Source of the DNA: Hemerocallis citrina | Taxonomy: Eukaryota; Streptophyta; Magnoliopsida; Asparagales; Asphodelaceae | DNA: 64,000 bases | Direction: 5' to 3' | Assembly: GCA_017893485.1 (NCBI GenBank) | Contig: CM030366.1 | Span: 203,263,455-203,327,454 of the forward strand | Shown: piece after piece, positions 46,572 to 58,175 of the stretch | How positions within the stretch are numbered: the first letter of the stretch is position 1 | How the letters are laid out: every line of letters starts with the position of its first letter | Program-made: the position numbers and the translations under genes | Notes under the pieces: model-generated | The model's input: the letters and a program-made list of their open reading frames with translations, nothing else | What the model was told of the DNA's origin: nothing | Databases searched by the model: none

Positions 46572-48555
46572 CGTATCCCTTTTAAATACGTTCTTAATTT
46601 CCATCTCACGACCTTTTTATTCTATTAATTTCGCTGTCGACCTCCTTCAAGCTTGCGATCCCCTTCGTTGCCCCTTCGTTCTATAGAAGAGGACCACAGC
46701 TCTCTTTCCCTTAATCCTCCTACTCCCCTTCCTTCTCTTCAGTTGCCATTCCCTCTAACCCCCATCGACATCCAGGTAGTGCCGAATGAGGAGAAGCTTT
46801 CCTCTATTCAGTCGACCCCTTATGCTTCATTTACCTCGGGCTCTTCTCTGGCTAAGGGACAGGGACCTCAAGCTAAATTGGTTAGGAAAGCGGTTTTCCT
46901 ATTCTTTAGTGGGTCTAATAGCCTAGGTCCCTCCCTTATTCTCAAATCAACGCTTCTCATTATTCGTTTGAGCGCACGTATCCGTGCGCAATCGAACTTT
47001 CACTTATCTTCCAATTCCAAGGCGTCCCTAGCGGCCCAAATCCGTAACCTAGAGATTCCTCCCTCGACCTCACATACTTCCTCACTTTCTTCCTTTGGGT
47101 CGGTTTACCAAGTCCATTTCGACTCCATTTCCAATCCGTGCATGCTCGCTTTGGCGGGGAGTATGGGCTTTGACGTTGACCCTAGCCATTTTGTGGAATT
47201 TGATTCCATTAGAAGACGGGAAATTTTCAGAGCTTGCGAGTCCAGTCGTGTTTATGATTAGTATTTCCTGGAACATTCGGGGTCTCCGTTGCCCAGCTAA
47301 GCAACAAGCTCTCTTCCACCTTATATCATCTTCTCACTGTGATCTTATTTCCATTCAGGAATCTAAAATTGACTCTACCTCCCCGGCTTTTCTTCGAGCC
47401 ATTGGTGGTTCTGTTATCTTTAACTGGATTCCCCTTAACGCCATTGAAACTCGTGGCGGAATCCTTTTTGGCTTTAAGGAGTCCTGTTTCTCCTTAATAT
47501 TAATTCGTCGATTAACCTTCTTTCTCATTGTTTGCCTTCAATGGCACAAACACAATTGTCCTCTCACTATCGTATCGGTTTACGGTCCCTCGTCTTCCGA
47601 TCGATGCAATCTATTCTGGAATGATTTTTTTGCATTCCAGAACCAAATTCATGGTCTTTGACTGTTTTGTGGTGACTTCAACGTTACCAGATTTTCCCAT
47701 GAAAGATCCGATGGCATTTCTCACAATTTGGACTTCTTCCGATTTAATGAGTGCATTCGTTTGCTTAATCTTTCCGAGCTCCCTATTAATGGTAGGTTGT
47801 TCACTTGGTCTAACATGTGTCATGCCCCGACGATGGCCAAACTTGATCGATTCCTAGTGTCATATCATTGGATTTGTTCTTTCCAGAACTCTTTCTCCTT
47901 TGCGATGCCAAATCCTTCTTCAGATCACATGCCCATTGCTCTTCATTCTAACTACAACTTCTCCAAACCGTTCAAATTCCGTTTTGGAAAATTCTGGCTT
48001 CAAGACCAGGTTTTGGGTAATCTTATCAATGAGTGCTTCTCTTCTGTTACGGGGTCCCACGGGCTAGGTCGTATCCTGCTTAAGCTTCACGCTATCAAAT
48101 ATGGATGCAAGATTTGGCACAAAGAAAGATTTGCTTTCGCTAATGATCTCAAGCAAATCTTCCTTTCCACGATTGAATCCAATGATAAGCTTGAAGAGAT
48201 TGGACCGATCTCGGATTCCCTCCGTAACGAAAGGAGCGCCTGCAAACGTGAATTCGCGTCTATTCTGCATAACGATCACATTAAATGGGCTCAGCGAGCC
48301 AAGGTTTGCTGGCTTAAGGAGGGTGATGGACTGCCTTCTTTCACAACTTTGCTTCTCACCGTCAACGGTGCAACCGCATATCCTCCATTATTCATGACGG
48401 CAGTAAGTACACTTCTAATTATGACCTTCATGCTACCTTTCTTCGCATTTATAATAATCTTATTGGAACATCTCAACCCCGTTCCATCCGTCTAGACTAG
48501 ACCCAACTTTATGGTCAGGAATATCATGACCTTTATTATATTTTAAACATTTAGT
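46572..48555 (+). pseudogene. L1-type LINE fragment, second copy
   Basis: It shares both breakpoints with 26128-28080. The ORF1 tail is open for 202 codons (46653-47261) with TSHTSSLSSFGSVYQVHFD and ends RVYD*. The endonuclease runs from 47254 with SWNIRGL, IQESKID and VSVYGPSSS (47254-47661). After a stop, GDFNVTRF and later SSDHMPIALH appear in another frame. A small deletion near 48330 shifts the frame after KVCWLKEGDG. No reverse transcriptase follows. Confidence 0.85.
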
Positions 48556-49031
48556 TCTACTAATTATAAAACTATATCCTTGTATATATCCATCTTTTGA
48601 AGGAACCCTAAAAGAAACTGAATAAATCCATAATATCATTTTAAAGGTTTTTTTATTAATATAATTAAATCAAGGTTGTAATCTATTGAAAAAGTAAATA
48701 CAGTCAAGATACTTAATATATATGTTAGGATTTTGAATGGGTTGTTAGGGTTTGAGAAGAGGAAGAGAAGAGAAGAAGAAGCAGCCGACTAGAAAAGAGA
48801 GAGAGAGAGAGCAAAAATGTTGATTGATTATTTCCTTTGATTCAAAACTTACATATGTGAAGATACAAAGCCCAATGGGCCCTAAGAGCAATTGGGTCAT
48901 AACATAACAATCTCCACCTTAAACCAAATTGCATCTAAAATAAACTAAAACATAAAGCAAACATAACCTAAACAAAGGTAAACATAAAGATATACTAGCA
49001 ACATGCTAGAAACAAAACTAGCTCAAACTAG

Positions 49032-50711
49032 CTAGAAACCAACCGACATCAAACTTGAACAAAGCTTGAACTTTGCAATTGGAAGAGGCTTTGTGAGCAT
49101 ATCGGCCGGATTCGATTCGGTACCAATCTTCTTCACGGCAACCTTGCCTTCCGAGATCACATCTCGAACAAAATGGTATCGAATGTCAATGTGCTTCATC
49201 TTCTCATGGTACATGCGGTCCTTGGTCAAATGAATCGCACTTTGGTTGTCACAAAATACCGTAATAGGACCCTCGAGTGAAGACATCTCACCAACAAACG
49301 CCTTGAGCCAAATAGCCTCTTTAATAGCCTCAGTAATTGCCATATATTCGGCCTCGGTACTTGAGAGCACAACGGTGGCTTGAAGTGTAGACTTCCAACT
49401 AATTGCACAATCTCCAAGGGTAAAAACATAACCCGTCAAGGAACGCCTCTTGTCCAAATCACCCGCAAAATCCGCATCCACAAAACCCGTTAGTTTCTTG
49501 CCATTACCAAACTCCAAACAAGCATCAATAGTACCTCTCAAATAGCGGAAGATCCACTTCACCGCTTCCCAATGACCTTTCCCTGGACAAGAGAGATATC
49601 TACTTACCACACTAACGGCTTGAGCAATGTCGGGTCGAGCACACACCATCAAGTACATAAGACTCCCGACCGCACTCGAATATGGAACCTTTTCCATATA
49701 TTTCTTCTCATCATCGGATTTTGGGCTTAAAGCGGTCGAAAGCTTGAAATGCGCTGCAAGAGGTGTTGAAACAACTTTCGCCTTCTCCATGCCAAAACGG
49801 CGTAGCACTTTCTCGACAAAACTCTTTTGTGAAAGAAACTACTTTCTTTTGGACCTATCCCTTGTGATCTCCATCCCGAGAATCCTTTTGGCGGCCTCCA
49901 AATCTTTCATCTCAAATGCCGAACTTAGTTGCTCTTTCAACCTCCTAACTTCTTTCAAGTTTGAGGATGCAATCAACATGTCATCCACATAGAGCAACAA
50001 GTAAATGAAATCCCCACCATCTAACTTCTTGAAATAAACATAACTATCATAATTGGAACGATGGAAATTAATACTCACCATGAATGAGTCAAACTTCTTA
50101 TACCATTGTCGCGGTGATTGCTTAAGGCCATAAAAGGGACTTCTTCAAAAGACACACACAGTCCTTCTTTCCTGCAACCTCAAAACTCTCCGGTTGGCTC
50201 ATGTAAATTTGCTCCTCCAAATCACCATGCAAGAAGGCATTTTCACATCTATTTGATCCAATTCCAAATCCTTCATTGCCACCAAAGAGAGCAAAACTCG
50301 AATGGAGGTGTGCTTAACTACAGGAGAGAACACATCATTGAAGTCCACACATTGGACTTGACTATACCCTTTAGCCACTAGCCTTGCCTTGTATCGAAAA
50401 TCCGCAGGATTTGAGCCATCAATCTTCCTCTTAAACACCCACTTGCAACCCACAATCCTCTTACCACTCGGAGGCTTCACAAGAGACCAAGTCTCATTTT
50501 GTTGCAAAGATTATAACTCTTCATTCATAGCGGCAACCCAATTGGCCGTATCTTTAGAAAAAATGGCTTCCTTGTAGGAAGATGGCTCACAATACTCTAC
50601 ATCCTCTGCAATTGCCAAACAATAAGCAAAGTCGGAGTATCCATACCTTATAGGTGGTCTTGTTTCTCTTCTAGCTCGGTCCCCTGCCAATGCATATGGT
50701 TGTGCCTCTTC
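49032..50711 (-). pseudogene. Tork-like reverse transcriptase and RNase H
   Basis: In frame with integrase after the 50712 stop are NWVAAMNEEL, TAA (50511-50513), then QQNETWSLVKPPSGKRIVGC and ARLVAKGYSQVQCVDFNDVF. A one-base loss near 50239 (VKM for VKTA) and a gain near 50130 shift the frame. SPRQWYKKF, YLLLYVDDM (active-site Asp pair) and a stop near 49838 follow. RNase H has GFVDADFAGDLDKRR, STEAEYMA, FCDNQSAIHLTKD and ends ADMLTKPLPIAKFKL (49032). Confidence 0.85.
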
Positions 50712-52955
50712 TTAGGCTTCCTCCAAATTGACATCATCATGTGAGATCAAATCATCACCTTCTTGGAACGACACCTCAAACTCCACCTTCTTCTCAACCG
50801 TCTCATTCTCCTTAATAGTTGGCTCGGGTGCAACACCATTTGCCTTCAACATGACCGACTCATTGAAATTGACATCTCTTGAAATAAGGAACTTGGATGA
50901 TTCGGGACACCATAACTTATATCCCTTCACATTTATGGGATACCCAACAAAAATACACTTCTTCGATCTAGGCTTCAACTTTCCTTCATTCACATGTGCA
51001 TAAGCGGGACAACCAAACACCCTCAAATTTGAATAATCGGCCATCTTACCCGACCATACTTCTTCGGGTGTCTTCAACTCAATTGAAGTGGTAGGAGATC
51101 GATTTACCAAATAGCAAGATGTGTTAATGGCTTCCGCCCAAAACTCCTTACCCAAACCCGCATTTGAAAGCATACTTCTAGACCTTTCAAGTAGTGTCCT
51201 ATTCACCCTTTCTGCAACACCATTTTGTTGTGGAGTGTTGACCACCGTCTTGTGTCGAACAATCCCTTCAGCCTTGCAAAAATTATCAAACTCACGGTTG
51301 CAAAACTCCAAACCGTTATCGGTTCTCAACCTCTTAATTTTTCTTTCCGTTTGGTTCTCCAAAAGTGACTTCCATTCTTTGAAGGTGCGAAACACATCAC
51401 TTTTCTCTTTCAAGGAATAAACCCAAACCTTCCTTGAGAAATCATCAATGAAAGTAAGCATGTAACGAGAATCATTACCTTTGGAAGGCTCACGAGAAGG
51501 TCCCCAAAGATCCGAATGGATGTAGTCTAATGTTCCCTTGGTCGAATGAATGGCCATGGAGATGCTCAACCTCTTATGCTTGCCAAATACACAATGCTCA
51601 CAAAACTCCAAGTTGCACGTGCATTGACCACACAACAAGCCTCTCTTGCTCAAAATGGTCATTCCTCGCTCGCTCACATGCCCCAATCTCATATGCCAGA
51701 GCCTAGTAGCATCCTCATCCGACATAGTACCCGAACGTGCAATGGCGGTCGAGCCCGTGACCGTGGAACCTTGTAGGAAATAAAGAGTTCCAATTCTCTT
51801 CGCCTTCATGATTGTGAGAGCCCCTTTAGAGACTCTAAGGACTCCATCTTCACTTTGGAACTTACACCCCTTTTCTTCAAGAGACCCCAAACAAATCAAA
51901 TTCTTAGACAAATCGGGTATATGTCTCACACCCGTCAACCTTCGGACATTTCCATCATGGAACTTAATTGTCACCGAACCAATTCCGGCAACCTAACACA
52001 TATTGTTGTTCCCCATGAGAACCTTACCATCCGTAGGCTCATAAGTCTCAAACCAATCTCTATTCGGAGTCACGTATTGCGAAGCACCCGTATTCATCAC
52101 CCAACAATGTATATCATCAACATTAGTATCTATCACACAAAGAGTATCAACCGTGTCACATTCGGCCACATTGGCCTCCTCCGAAGAAGAACCTTTACTA
52201 TCCGCCTTTTGTTTATTTTTGAGCTTGAAGCAATCGGCCTTAATGTGTCCCTTCTTCTTACAATAGTTGCACGTCAAATTCTTGTGCCTAGACTTCGAAC
52301 GGGTCCTTGTATCTTTCGAGTTTCGGTCCCATGACCTACCTCGATCAACAACTAAACCAACACCTTGGCTCCCTTTCTCATTATTGGTCATTTCACTATC
52401 AATGTGTAACTTGGCTTGCAAATTGCTCTTAACATTCTCTAGAGTTATTTTATCTCTACTATAAATCTGCATGTCTCTAAAAGCCTTGTATGATGCGGGT
52501 AATGAGCATAATAACAAAAGGGCTTGGTCCTCATCCTCCACCTTAACATCAATCTTACTTAAGTCATTCAAAATAGATGCAAACTCCGTAATATGATTGG
52601 AAATTGATGTACCTTCAACCATGCGAAGAGTGTAGAGGCGCAATTTCAACAGTCGATTGGTGAGGGACTTCTTCATGTAGATGTTCTCCAATTTCTCCCA
52701 CAAAGCCTTAGCGGTATTCTCCGATAGGACCTCTTGCAATGTCGAATCGCTCAAACACAATTGGATAATAGAGAGCGCTTTATCATCCATCTCTCTCCAT
52801 TTCTTATCCGCCACCGCATCAATCAATTTTTCTTGACCAAAAATGGCATCCTTAACGCCTTGGCTCGACAAAATCGCTGCCATACGCACTTGCCATAATG
52901 CAAAACTCGTCTTCCCATCATACTTCTCAATATCATATTTTCCCGACATATCCAT
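50712..52955 (-). pseudogene. Tork-like gag, protease and integrase frame
   Basis: One frame runs from ATG 52955 to TAA 50712-50714, broken only by TAG at 51993-51995. Gag opens MDMSGKYDIEKYDGKTSFAL and carries the zinc knuckle CNYCKKKGHIKADC. The protease motif reads VMNTGAS, with Asn in place of the catalytic Asp (codon AAT). Integrase follows: LWHMRLGHVSERGM, the H-C-C finger, YIHSDLWGPS (Asp), LRTDNGLEFC (Asp) and NGVAERVNRTLLE (Glu), so its D-D-E triad is intact. The TAA at 50712 is also within the polyprotein: the same frame continues as EEAQPYALAGDR into the reverse transcriptase. Confidence 0.85.
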
Positions 52956-53429
52956 TCAAATTTCTTGAACCCAATTCGACAAAACACCAAATTTCCCCCC
53001 CAAAAATTAATTACTCAAATCACAAAAATCAAACCTTCCTTCTTGATATCCTTCTCCTCCGATGCTCCAGACGACGAAGACCAAGAAATCCGACGAAGAT
53101 CTGGACTGAGACTGGACGAAGATCTGATCTGGACTGGACTGGACTGAAACCTGACGAAGATCTGATCTGGACTGGACTGGACTGGACGAAGATCAGATCT
53201 GATCTGGATTGGACTGGACGAGGGTTTTGGTGTTGGCTCTGATACCAATTTGTTAGGATTTTGAATGGGTTGTTAGGGTTTGAGAAGAGGAAGAGAAAAG
53301 AAGAAGAAGCAGCCGGCTAGAAAAGAGAGAGAGAGCAAAAATGTTGATTGATTATTTCCTTTGATTCAAAACTTACATATGTGAAGATACAAAGCCCAAT
53401 GGGCCCTAAGAGCAATTGGGTCATAATAT

Positions 53430-53433
<4 letters not shown>

Positions 53434-53526
<93 letters not shown>
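53434..53526. repeat. (TA)n-(GA)n microsatellite
   Basis: TA repeats (53434-53472) pass directly into GA repeats (53473-53524) that abut the Mutator-like terminus. The TA part is also the copia target site. Confidence 0.9.
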
Positions 53527-53528
<2 letters not shown>

Positions 53529-53586
53529 TTCGGGTGAGAACCATGTCCTGGGGTGAGAACTTAAGGGCCTATCCCAGCCATTCATC
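53527..53586 (+). repeat. MULE left terminal inverted repeat
   Basis: Pairs with 63533-63591. It ends CCATTCATC. The match is imperfect, about five in six positions by eye. Confidence 0.85.
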
Positions 53587-53773
53587 TGAGTAATCTTAAC
53601 GGTCAAGATTTTTTAAAATTAAACAATAATATTAATTAATATTTGCATTAAGATGTCAATCCCTTTAATTAAGCGCTGGGGACCGCGTAATAAAAGGAAT
53701 GAAGATCACAGATTTTTGGGTCAAAATATTTTGCCGTTTTTTTTATTTGCAACCGATCACAATCTTCATCAGG

Positions 53774-55826
53774 ATGAAGAACACTTCCGACTACGACGAC
53801 GGTAACCCTACCGCCAAAACTTCCGGTGTAGACAATCCGATTAATATCCAAACACCGTTCCCGTCTCCTCCAATGAGTCCGAAGAAGGTGGATACACCAG
53901 GTTTTCATTCTACTATCTTTTCATGTTTCTGAATACCGAATTTCTTGTTATATAGAACGTCGATCAGGTCATTATCTACCTCCTTTTTTTTCCAGTTGTT
54001 TGCAGATTTAAATTTCATAAATGGAAACATAAACTATACTACTGTGTAATAATCATCAATTAGAAGATAATAAACAAAGCATTGAGTTATACTTATTTTA
54101 TATAAATTTTCATGACAGCGATTACATTCGAAAGAAATAACACATCCACCTTCGAAAGAAATAACACAAACACAGCAATTACAACAAGTTAAAATATATA
54201 GATAACAATTTCTTAATTTAAAACAGCAACAACTGTACAATTAATTAGCAACTATTTAATGCAACAATCATCAACACAACAAAACATAATTAGCAACTAC
54301 CCATTATATACACAGCAACTACAATCTAATAAATATCAACAATTACCACATATACATCATTATATACCATCAATAAAATTACTATTTAGCTGGTATATTA
54401 TTATCAACACATAAACAACAACTAATTAAATTAAAACAACAACAAGTTTACAATTTAATAGCAACTATTTAATGCAAAAACCATCAATAACATAATACAT
54501 AAACAGCAACTACATATTATATAAACAACAACTACAGTATACTAAATAGCAACTCTTTTTTTAGCAGACCAAAAAATTACTGGAATTGAAAATATCAAAT
54601 ACTGAATAGCAAGATATATAGATATAAACAGCAACAATAGTATAATTAAATAGCCATTTTTTTCTAGCAAACAAAAAAATTACTGGAATGAAAATTCTCA
54701 AATACTGAGTAGCAACATTTATACTTATTTTGTAAATCTTATTTTATATAAATGTTCATGACAGCGTTTATATTAATTTTGTAGTTGGAAATAAAATTAT
54801 TCCAGTCCACGGTTGTACCTTGTCGATATCGCCCGGATTAACTGAACGCCATATACGTCATTGCGACAGTGACTTGAAGCCTTTTGTCGGAAAGCAATTT
54901 GCTGATTTGAATGATGGGATAAAGTTTTATATAGAATACGCCGCAGCTTGTGGTTTTGATGTTCGGCGGGGTGGCGACAAGAGAAAACGTGGTTTAATTA
55001 CACACAAGTGGCTTTACTGTAATAGGCAGGGAAATAAGAATACGGTTAAGTCTAATGTTTCAAACAACCCTCCCGATAATGATATTGTCGAGGAGAATAT
55101 TGTAGAGGAGAATGATTCGGTCGATAAGCCAAAAAACAAGAGGCGTTGGGTGTCGAAACGGCTAGACTGCAAGGCTCTTATGCTTTTAAAACACGAAACA
55201 ACTTCGAACTGCATTGTCTCTAAATTCGTCGAGCATCATTCGCACCCATTAGTTCCATTGGTTCACAGACAATTCCTCGACGCGAATAAAACATTAAACC
55301 CTGGTCATCAGAATTTCATTCTTAATTGCGCTAGAGAAAATATAGGTCCGATGAAGTCTTACAGGTTGTTCAAAGAGGTTGTTGGATCTTACTCCAATAT
55401 CGGATGCACAAGTGTTGAGTTCAAAATTTTCTCGCGCGACCTCAAGGCATATGCGCTTGGTGTTGATGCTCAAATGGCTTTGGACAGGCTTTTCAAGAAA
55501 AAAAAATAAGTCCAGCCTTTGTTTTGGAGTACGATGTCAATGAGAAAGACCAGCTGACACATGTCTTTTGGGCTGACTCAATATGCCGCAGAAATTACGC
55601 CGTTTTTGGTGATGTTCTGAGCTTTGATGCTACTTATTAAACTAATAGGTACGAGCAAACTGTTGTTTTCTGATTTTAAGTAGCCACAAATATTACATAT
55701 CTTAGCTGGAAACAATATAAATATTGCTTGTTTCTCATTTCGCAAATTTATGCAGTACATCCTGTACATTCAATATATAGCAATTGAATGTATTATAAGT
55801 AGATACAACTAGTGCATATTTAGCAG

Positions 55827-55890
<64 letters not shown>

Positions 55891-57577
55891 TGTTTATCAA
55901 TTTGCAAACTTATGATGTACATGCTGTCAGTTTCCATATAGCAACGGAATGTTTTTTGAATAGCAACTAACTGCATCGTACGTAGCAATAAATATTTCAT
56001 ATTTAGCAACAATAAAAACTGACTGTCATATCAATAATATTAAATTTATTTTTCATTCTGTCAACCAAAACATGATACTTTTAGATATTTTTTTTAATAA
56101 ATATGTCCACAATCAAGTTTATGCTAATTTTTATTTATCCATAGGTATAACATGATCTTCACTCCGTTTCACGGGAAAAGACAACCACGGCGGATGTATA
56201 ACTTTTGCTGCTGCGTTGCTCACTAAGGAAGATGTCGATTCTTACACTTGGGTGCTTCAGAAATTTAAAGATTGCATGGGTCATTGCCTTTCAATGATTA
56301 TTACAGACCAAGACCCTGCATTGAAGATTGCACTTGAATGCGTTTTCCCTGGTGTTAGGCGACGCCTGTGCATGTGGCACATCATGCAGAAGTTGCCGTT
56401 GAGGCTACCAAATAAAGTGAAAGATGACGACAGTTTCAAATCGATTTTGAGGTCGATTGTTTGGACAAGCCTCATTGAGCCACCAGAATTTGAAGATAAG
56501 TGGGTTACATTAATGACCGAGTATGGAGTTCAAGACGACAATTGGTTGAAGTCAATGTTTCAGATACGTCGGTTTTGGATCCCAGCATATTTTAGGGACT
56601 GTCCTATGAGCGGCTTGCTACGAACTACGTCAATGTCTGAGAGCGAAAACAACTTCTTCAAAATACACTTCAACCCTCGATCAAACTTGATTGAGTTTTT
56701 CATGTTTTTTGAAGGGGCTTTAGAGAAACAGCGGAATGAATACGACAAGTTGAACAACAAGAACATTTTATCTGTCTCCATTCCCATCACCCAGCTGTTG
56801 ATCGAGAGGCATGCTAGCAAGGTCTACACGTCAACAATTTTCAAAGAAATGCAAAAGGAGATCGTCTATGCATGTTATCACTGTAGCATTGTCAGTATTA
56901 CAAAAGGCTCATTAAGTTCCACATATGAAATAACTAGTGGCAGTAGCGATATAGCAACTGTCACACACGACAACACTGCTGAGGATGTGATATGCACATG
57001 CAAGAAGTTTACGATGATGGGCTTACTATGTCGGCATATTTTTTGGGTGTTCAAAGAACAAAAACTTGAAGCTATACCTGATAAGTATGTTCTCGGCCGA
57101 TGGACTAAAACAGCTGAATCGAAGCCAATACACCAACTTGACGACAATGTGCTTAACGACTGCGCAATCATCGATGAGCGAAAGTCTATCATGAATAATT
57201 TGATTTCAGATTTTTACTCGTGTGTTGGTCTTCTTGATGGAAACATCGCGAAGATGTCGATTTTCCACCGCTGCATCAAAGAACAAATGGCCCTGCTTAA
57301 TTCCAACGAAGACCCACAAGCTGGTCCGTCTACCAAGAATAGGATGTTCGAAACGCATTTCGGAGCTCATGCTCCTGAACAAGTCTCGGTGCATCCACCC
57401 ACCAAGGTCAGCACCAAAGGAAGTGGTAGTAGGTTTGTTTCTCGTCAAGAAGCTGCGATTGAGCGCAACAATAAGCCATTGCGTACGTGCAGCATATGCA
57501 CGAAAAAGGTTAGACATGATGCTAGAAATTGTCCTGACCGAATAGTCCTCGTTGAAGAAAACAGCGGAGTCGAATGA
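53774..57577 (+). pseudogene. FAR1-type MULE transposase, three exons, three lesions
   Basis: The model is exon 1 53774-53900 (ATG AAG AAC, donor at GTTTTC), exon 2 54806-55648 and exon 3 56145-57577, all in compatible phase, ~800 codons. Exon 2 holds the FAR1 DNA-binding region: FVGKQFADLNDGIKFYIEYA, CGFDVRRGG, WLYCNRQG, with CKALML and VEHHSHPL as zinc ligands. The MULE core shows FGDVLSFDATY (Asp), IITDQDPALKIAL (Asp), CMWHIM (C-x2-H) and TTSMSESENNFFK (probable Glu). A SWIM finger (CTCKKF then LLCRHIF) and a knuckle (CSICTKKVRHDARNC) follow. Lesions: the nine-A run at 55498-55506 is one base out of frame, a TAA sits just after DATY (~55638), and an extra C lies at 56170 within FTPF-TGKDNHGG. 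It would have bound the TIRs and catalysed transposition. Confidence 0.85.
54141..54711. repeat. Internal direct repeat of the MULE, copy a (in transposase intron 1)
   Basis: About 570 bp is nearly collinear with 62286-62852 in the same orientation, from CACATCCACCTTCGAAAG to CTCAAATACTGAGT. The first nine bases are coding sequence of Ulp1-like exon 2, reversed, so copy b is probably the source. The 17-mer TTCGAAAGAAATAACAC is additionally doubled at its start. Confidence 0.85.
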
Positions 57578-58175
57578 TTTTATGGAATTGCTATTTTGAA
57601 CTCAATTTATATTTCTCATTTACTGTTAATTATTTGCTATTTTAATAATTTAAAATTGCTATTTTGTTTTTATGGAATTGCTATTTTAATATCAAATTTG
57701 TAATGTTAATTATATATTTACATTGAATTCAAAATAAACAACATAAATTGTAAGGCCAAAGTTGCTATCGAGAACATACAATATTGCTATTTAATACAAA
57801 ATCAATTGCTATTTTCCTGATTGAATATTCACTGTCATATCAATAAAGTAAATACAATGTTGCTAATTAGTACATAATCAATTACTATTTACCTGTGCGT
57901 GATTACATGCTACATAAAAAAAAAAAATTAAACATCTTGTTAAATAAACACAAAATTTGCAGTCATAATAATATAAAGACATGAAAATAAATAAACCAAT
58001 CACAAATGTGTTCAAAATGAGTCTCAAGTGATAAGATCCTTTTTCATGTTCAAAATGAGTCTCAATCGACCAAAACAACATCATTCATTAGTAAACAAAA
58101 GAACCCATACTGTTTTGCAACATAACACACGTTCCCAACGTCTGGCTACTAAAACCTAACCACACTCAGACCACT
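57578..58175. other. Intergenic spacer between convergent MULE genes
   Basis: No gene is present. TTGCTATTT occurs about seven times (57587-57870), the reverse complement of the AAATAGCAA motif found throughout the introns of the Ulp1-like gene. Poly(A) signals for both genes are likely here but I cannot single one out. Confidence 0.6.

Larger units (their letters stand above)
42423..48722 (+). repeat. Segmental duplication, copy 3
   Basis: It starts inside the PPR tail (GGGTGAGTCTGATTCCG, same as 21604), then has the same AT-rich flank, SANT gene (45218-45454), 3' flank and LINE fragment as copy 1. It is closer to copy 1 than to copy 2 because it shares the LINE. Relative to copies 1 and 2 it has ~150 bp of unrelated sequence at 45970-46150. 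It is interrupted at 48723 and resumes at ~63650. Confidence 0.85.
48723..53433 (-). mobile_element. Tork/Tnt1-like Ty1/copia element, full length, inactive (TSD ATATA)
   Basis: LTRs of 187 bp (48723-48909) and 183 bp (53251-53433) begin TGTTAGG and end TAACA, with ATATA on both sides. On the minus strand, the primer site TGGTATCAGAGCC follows the 5' LTR (~53238-53250), and a polypurine tract (AAGGTGGAGAT) precedes the 3' LTR at 48910-48920. Domain order is gag, protease, integrase, reverse transcriptase, RNase H, the copia order. Several nonsense codons and frameshifts make it inactive. The LTRs differ at only a few sites, for example AACATAACA/AATATAACA and CCGAC/CCGGC, suggesting a fairly recent insertion. 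Confidence 0.9.
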
